Source: Alphaproteobacteria bacterium
Lineage (GTDB): Bacteria; Pseudomonadota; Alphaproteobacteria; Micropepsales; Micropepsaceae
Direction of reading: 5' to 3'
DNA: 64,000 nucleotides
Assembly: GCA_016783965.1 (NCBI GenBank)
Contig: JADHVO010000005.1
Location: 310,001 to 374,000, forward strand
The first letter of the stretch is position 1, and each line of letters starts with the position of its first letter. Of the stretch, positions 60,445 through 64,000 are shown piece after piece. Made by a program: the position numbers and the translations under genes. The notes under the pieces were generated by a model. It was not told the DNA's origin, searched no databases, and was given only the letters and a program-made list of their open reading frames with translations.

Positions 60445-60582
60445 TTATCCACACCTCCGTGGCCGCGGAGCACGAGTCGTGTTCGCTACATCTGGTGGCA
60501 GTGAATCATGGGGACTCAATTAGGAGTCTAGGTTAACACCCTGATTCAAAACGGACTCTTGACGGCGAGTCGCCGGCGAATC
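60445..60582 (+). promoter_or_regulatory. ccrM upstream region: DnaA box plus cluster of GANTC sites
   Basis: TTATCCACA at 60445-60453; GANTC at 60474, 60503, 60513, 60524, 60543, 60554, 60567, 60578. Confidence 0.75.
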
Positions 60583-60605
60583 ACTGTGCATCCATCTGTT
60601 GATAA

Positions 60606-61935
<1,330 letters not shown>

Positions 61936-61939
<4 letters not shown>

Positions 61940-63060
61940 TGGCGCCTGAACAATGGCCCCTCGTCGGGAAACGCGTGCTCGACGATCTTCTTCATCACCG
62001 TCGGTAACGCCGCGGTTGAGAGATCGCGCACCCACCTCTCACCATGGCCGGGCTTGACCCGGCCACCCAGTGGGCGCGCGTCTGCGCGCCCAGACAACTC
62101 GGCGACGTAGACCTCGATCTCCAACTCGAAATGAGTAAACCCATGCCGCACCACGCCGGTCTTCTTCTTCCACTTCGCTTTGAATGGCGCTTGCGCCATC
62201 GCCTCATCCGCTGACGGAAACGTCTCACCCCACGGGCCCAGCGGCGGCTGCATCATGCCGCCGAGCAATCCCTTCTCCGGCCGCTTCACCAGCAGCACCG
62301 CGCTCTCCGCGTCGCGCGCCACGAACGCCGCGCCACGCTTCAGCGGCCGCACCATCTTCGGCGCCTTCACCGGCAGCTCTTCCTGGACACCCTTCGCCCG
62401 CGCGGCACATACATCGCCCCACGGACAGCGCTCGCACGACGGCCGCTTCGGCGTGCAGATCGCCGAGCCCAGGTCCATCAGCGCCTGCGCGAAGTCCCCG
62501 GCCCGCATCTGCGGCACCAGTGCCTGCAACGCCGCCCGCATCTCGCCTTTCGATCCCGGCAGCGGATCGGCAATCGCGAACACCCGTGCGATCACGCGCT
62601 CCGCATTCGCATCCATCGCTGCGAAGGGCAGATCGAACGCGATCGCCGAAATCGCTCCCGCCGTGTAGTCGCCTACGCCCGGCAACGCCCGCAATGCTTC
62701 ATACGTCGATGGAAACCGCCCGCCATGCTCACTCGCTACGACCTTCGCCGCCGCGTGCAGGTTGCGCGCCCGGGCGTAGTACCCAAGCCCCGCCCACGCG
62801 GTCAGCACATCGTCCTGCTTCGCCCGCGCCAGCGCTACCACATCCGGCCAGGCCTTCAGGAACTTCACGAAGTACGGCCCAACCGCCTGCACCGTCGTCT
62901 GCTGGAGCATGATCTCGCTCAGCCACACCCGGTACGGATCGGCCCGCTTCCCGCGCGGCGCCCGCCACGGAAGCGTGCGGCGATGCACGTCGTACCAGTC
63001 GAGCAAGACCTGTGCGGAAACCGCGCTGGCCTTTTGCTTCTTGGATGTTCGCGCGGGCAT
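61936..63060 (-). CDS. mutY: Adenine DNA glycosylase
   Basis: LPWRAPRGKRADPYRVWLSEIMLQQTTVQAV, ALPGVGDYTAGAISAIAF, MDLGSAICTPKRPSCERCPW Fe-S site, C-terminal NUDIX-like domain. Confidence 0.96.
62044..62092. repeat. REP-like double hairpin embedded in mutY
   Basis: GGCCGGG-CTTGA-CCCGGCC followed by TGGGCGCGC-GTCT-GCGCGCCCA; flanks CATGGCC...GGCCACCCAG shared with the 30365 element. Confidence 0.8.
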
Positions 63061-63069
63061 ACTCCCACC

Positions 63070-63573
63070 ATGGCGCAACCGCCCCCTGAGAAACAACCGG
63101 CCGAGAAGCAGCCGTACCAACCGCCGCCGCGACGCAACTGGTCGGCGCCTGTGGGCAACGACGCGACCGTCGCCGCGCGCACCGCCTTCACGCGCGCTGG
63201 CTTCACCGATCCGACACTCGTGCTGCGGTGGAACGAGATCGCCGGCGCCGAGACCGCGCGCCTCGCCCGCCCGATCAAGCTCTCCTCCACCGGCACGCTC
63301 ACGCTCAAGGCCGAGCCCGCCGCCGCGCTCTTCCTCCAGCATGAGACGCGCGCGCTCTGCGCCCGCATCAACGGCTATCTGGGTCGCGACGCCGTGACGA
63401 AGCTGAAATTCGTGCAAGGTCCGCTTGTACCCACGCCGCCGCCTCCGCCGCGCCGCGCCAGACCCACCGAACCCGCCGCCACCGATCCCGCCCGCCGCTT
63501 CGTTGGCCCGGAAGGTCTCGGCCAGGCCCTGCTAGCCTTGGCCCGCCAGCGCACGCGCCCCACCGTGGATTGA
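63070..63573 (+). CDS. DUF721 domain-containing protein
   Basis: LRWNEIAGAETARLARPIKLSSTGTLTLKAEPAAALFLQHETRALCARINGYLGRDAVTKLKFVQG. Confidence 0.85.
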   Translation: MAQPPPEKQPAEKQPYQPPPRRNWSAPVGNDATVAARTAFTRAGFTDPTLVLRWNEIAGAETARLARPIKLSSTGTLTLKAEPAAALFLQHETRALCARINGYLGRDAVTKLKFVQGPLVPTPPPPPRRARPTEPAATDPARRFVGPEGLGQALLALARQRTRPTVD

Positions 63574-63626
63574 ACCAACCCCAACCCTCTGCCAAAAACC
63601 GTTTCGAACCGCGCTGGGAGCCCCAA

Positions 63627-64000
63627 GTGAGCCGCAATCAGGTCCTTATCGGCATCATTGTCGCCGCCATTCTCGCCCTAGGCGGCGGTTGGTACTTCCT
63701 GATAGGCCCGGGCGCCGACGGCGACACCGGCGGCGGCACGACCAGCGGCAAGCTCCAGATCACCGCCGACGACATGACGCTCGGCAATCCGAACGCTCCG
63801 GTCCAGGTCGTCGAATACGCCGCTCCGATGTGTCCGCACTGCGCCCACATGAACGAGGAAGGCTTCCCGGTCCTCAAGAAGGACTACATCGACAAGGGCA
63901 AGGTCTTCTACGTCTTCCGCGTCTTCCCGATCGGCCAGCCCGACATCCCGGCCGAAGGCATCGCGCGCTGCCTGCCCAAGGCGAACTACTTCGCGTTCAT
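63627..64000 (+). CDS. DsbA-like thioredoxin-fold protein (partial, runs off window)
   Basis: GTG start, N-terminal anchor, DDMTLGNPNAPVQVVEYAAPMCPHCAHMNEEGFPVLKKDYIDKGKVFYVFR. Confidence 0.88.
   Translation, partial: MSRNQVLIGIIVAAILALGGGWYFLIGPGADGDTGGGTTSGKLQITADDMTLGNPNAPVQVVEYAAPMCPHCAHMNEEGFPVLKKDYIDKGKVFYVFRVFPIGQPDIPAEGIARCLPKANYFAF

Overview
High-GC bacterial chromosomal segment, most likely alphaproteobacterial (CcrM-type GANTC methyltransferase, ETF-QO, NrtR-like regulator next to nadABC). Genus cannot be assigned from sequence alone. It is densely coding, almost entirely housekeeping and metabolic. No rRNA, convincing tRNA, CRISPR array, prophage or transposase was seen. Recognisable genes: BVMO-type monooxygenase, recQ, cysE, arylsulfatase, queE/queC, KAS III, UspA, Lon-like protease, an HD / PTP-like / NrtR-like / DUF1697 cluster, nadA-nadB-nadC, SleB hydrolase, ppdK, MAPEG, glyS/glyQ, M20 peptidase, polyprenyl synthetase, ispE, ETF-QO, family-4-like UDG, SLT, moaB, a ParE/antitoxin pair, a YCII+ECF module, a BNR protein with a MoaD-like protein, ArsR-AHSA1-DUF1993, PhyH, radical SAM, ECF sigma, SET protein, rnhB, ccrM, mutY, DUF721, DsbA. 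Points most worth a second look: (1) eight GANTC sites in about 109 bp, several spaced 10-13 bp apart, plus a perfect DnaA box upstream of ccrM; (2) a small anchored protein resembling polymorphic-toxin C-termini, overlapping by 4 bp a CPCC zinc-ribbon gene, divergent from nadA; (3) two ATGCTCA-N3-TGAGCAT-type palindromes plus a terminator-like hairpin in the nadA leader; (4) REP-like palindromes, including copies apparently inserted in frame in mutY and a UDG gene; (5) a fused double antitoxin; (6) a BNR-propeller protein overlapping an orphan MoaD-like protein ending in GG; (7) two decayed genes (TauE/SafE-like and DUF4242-like). Family assignments are recognition from translated sequence; no searches were run.
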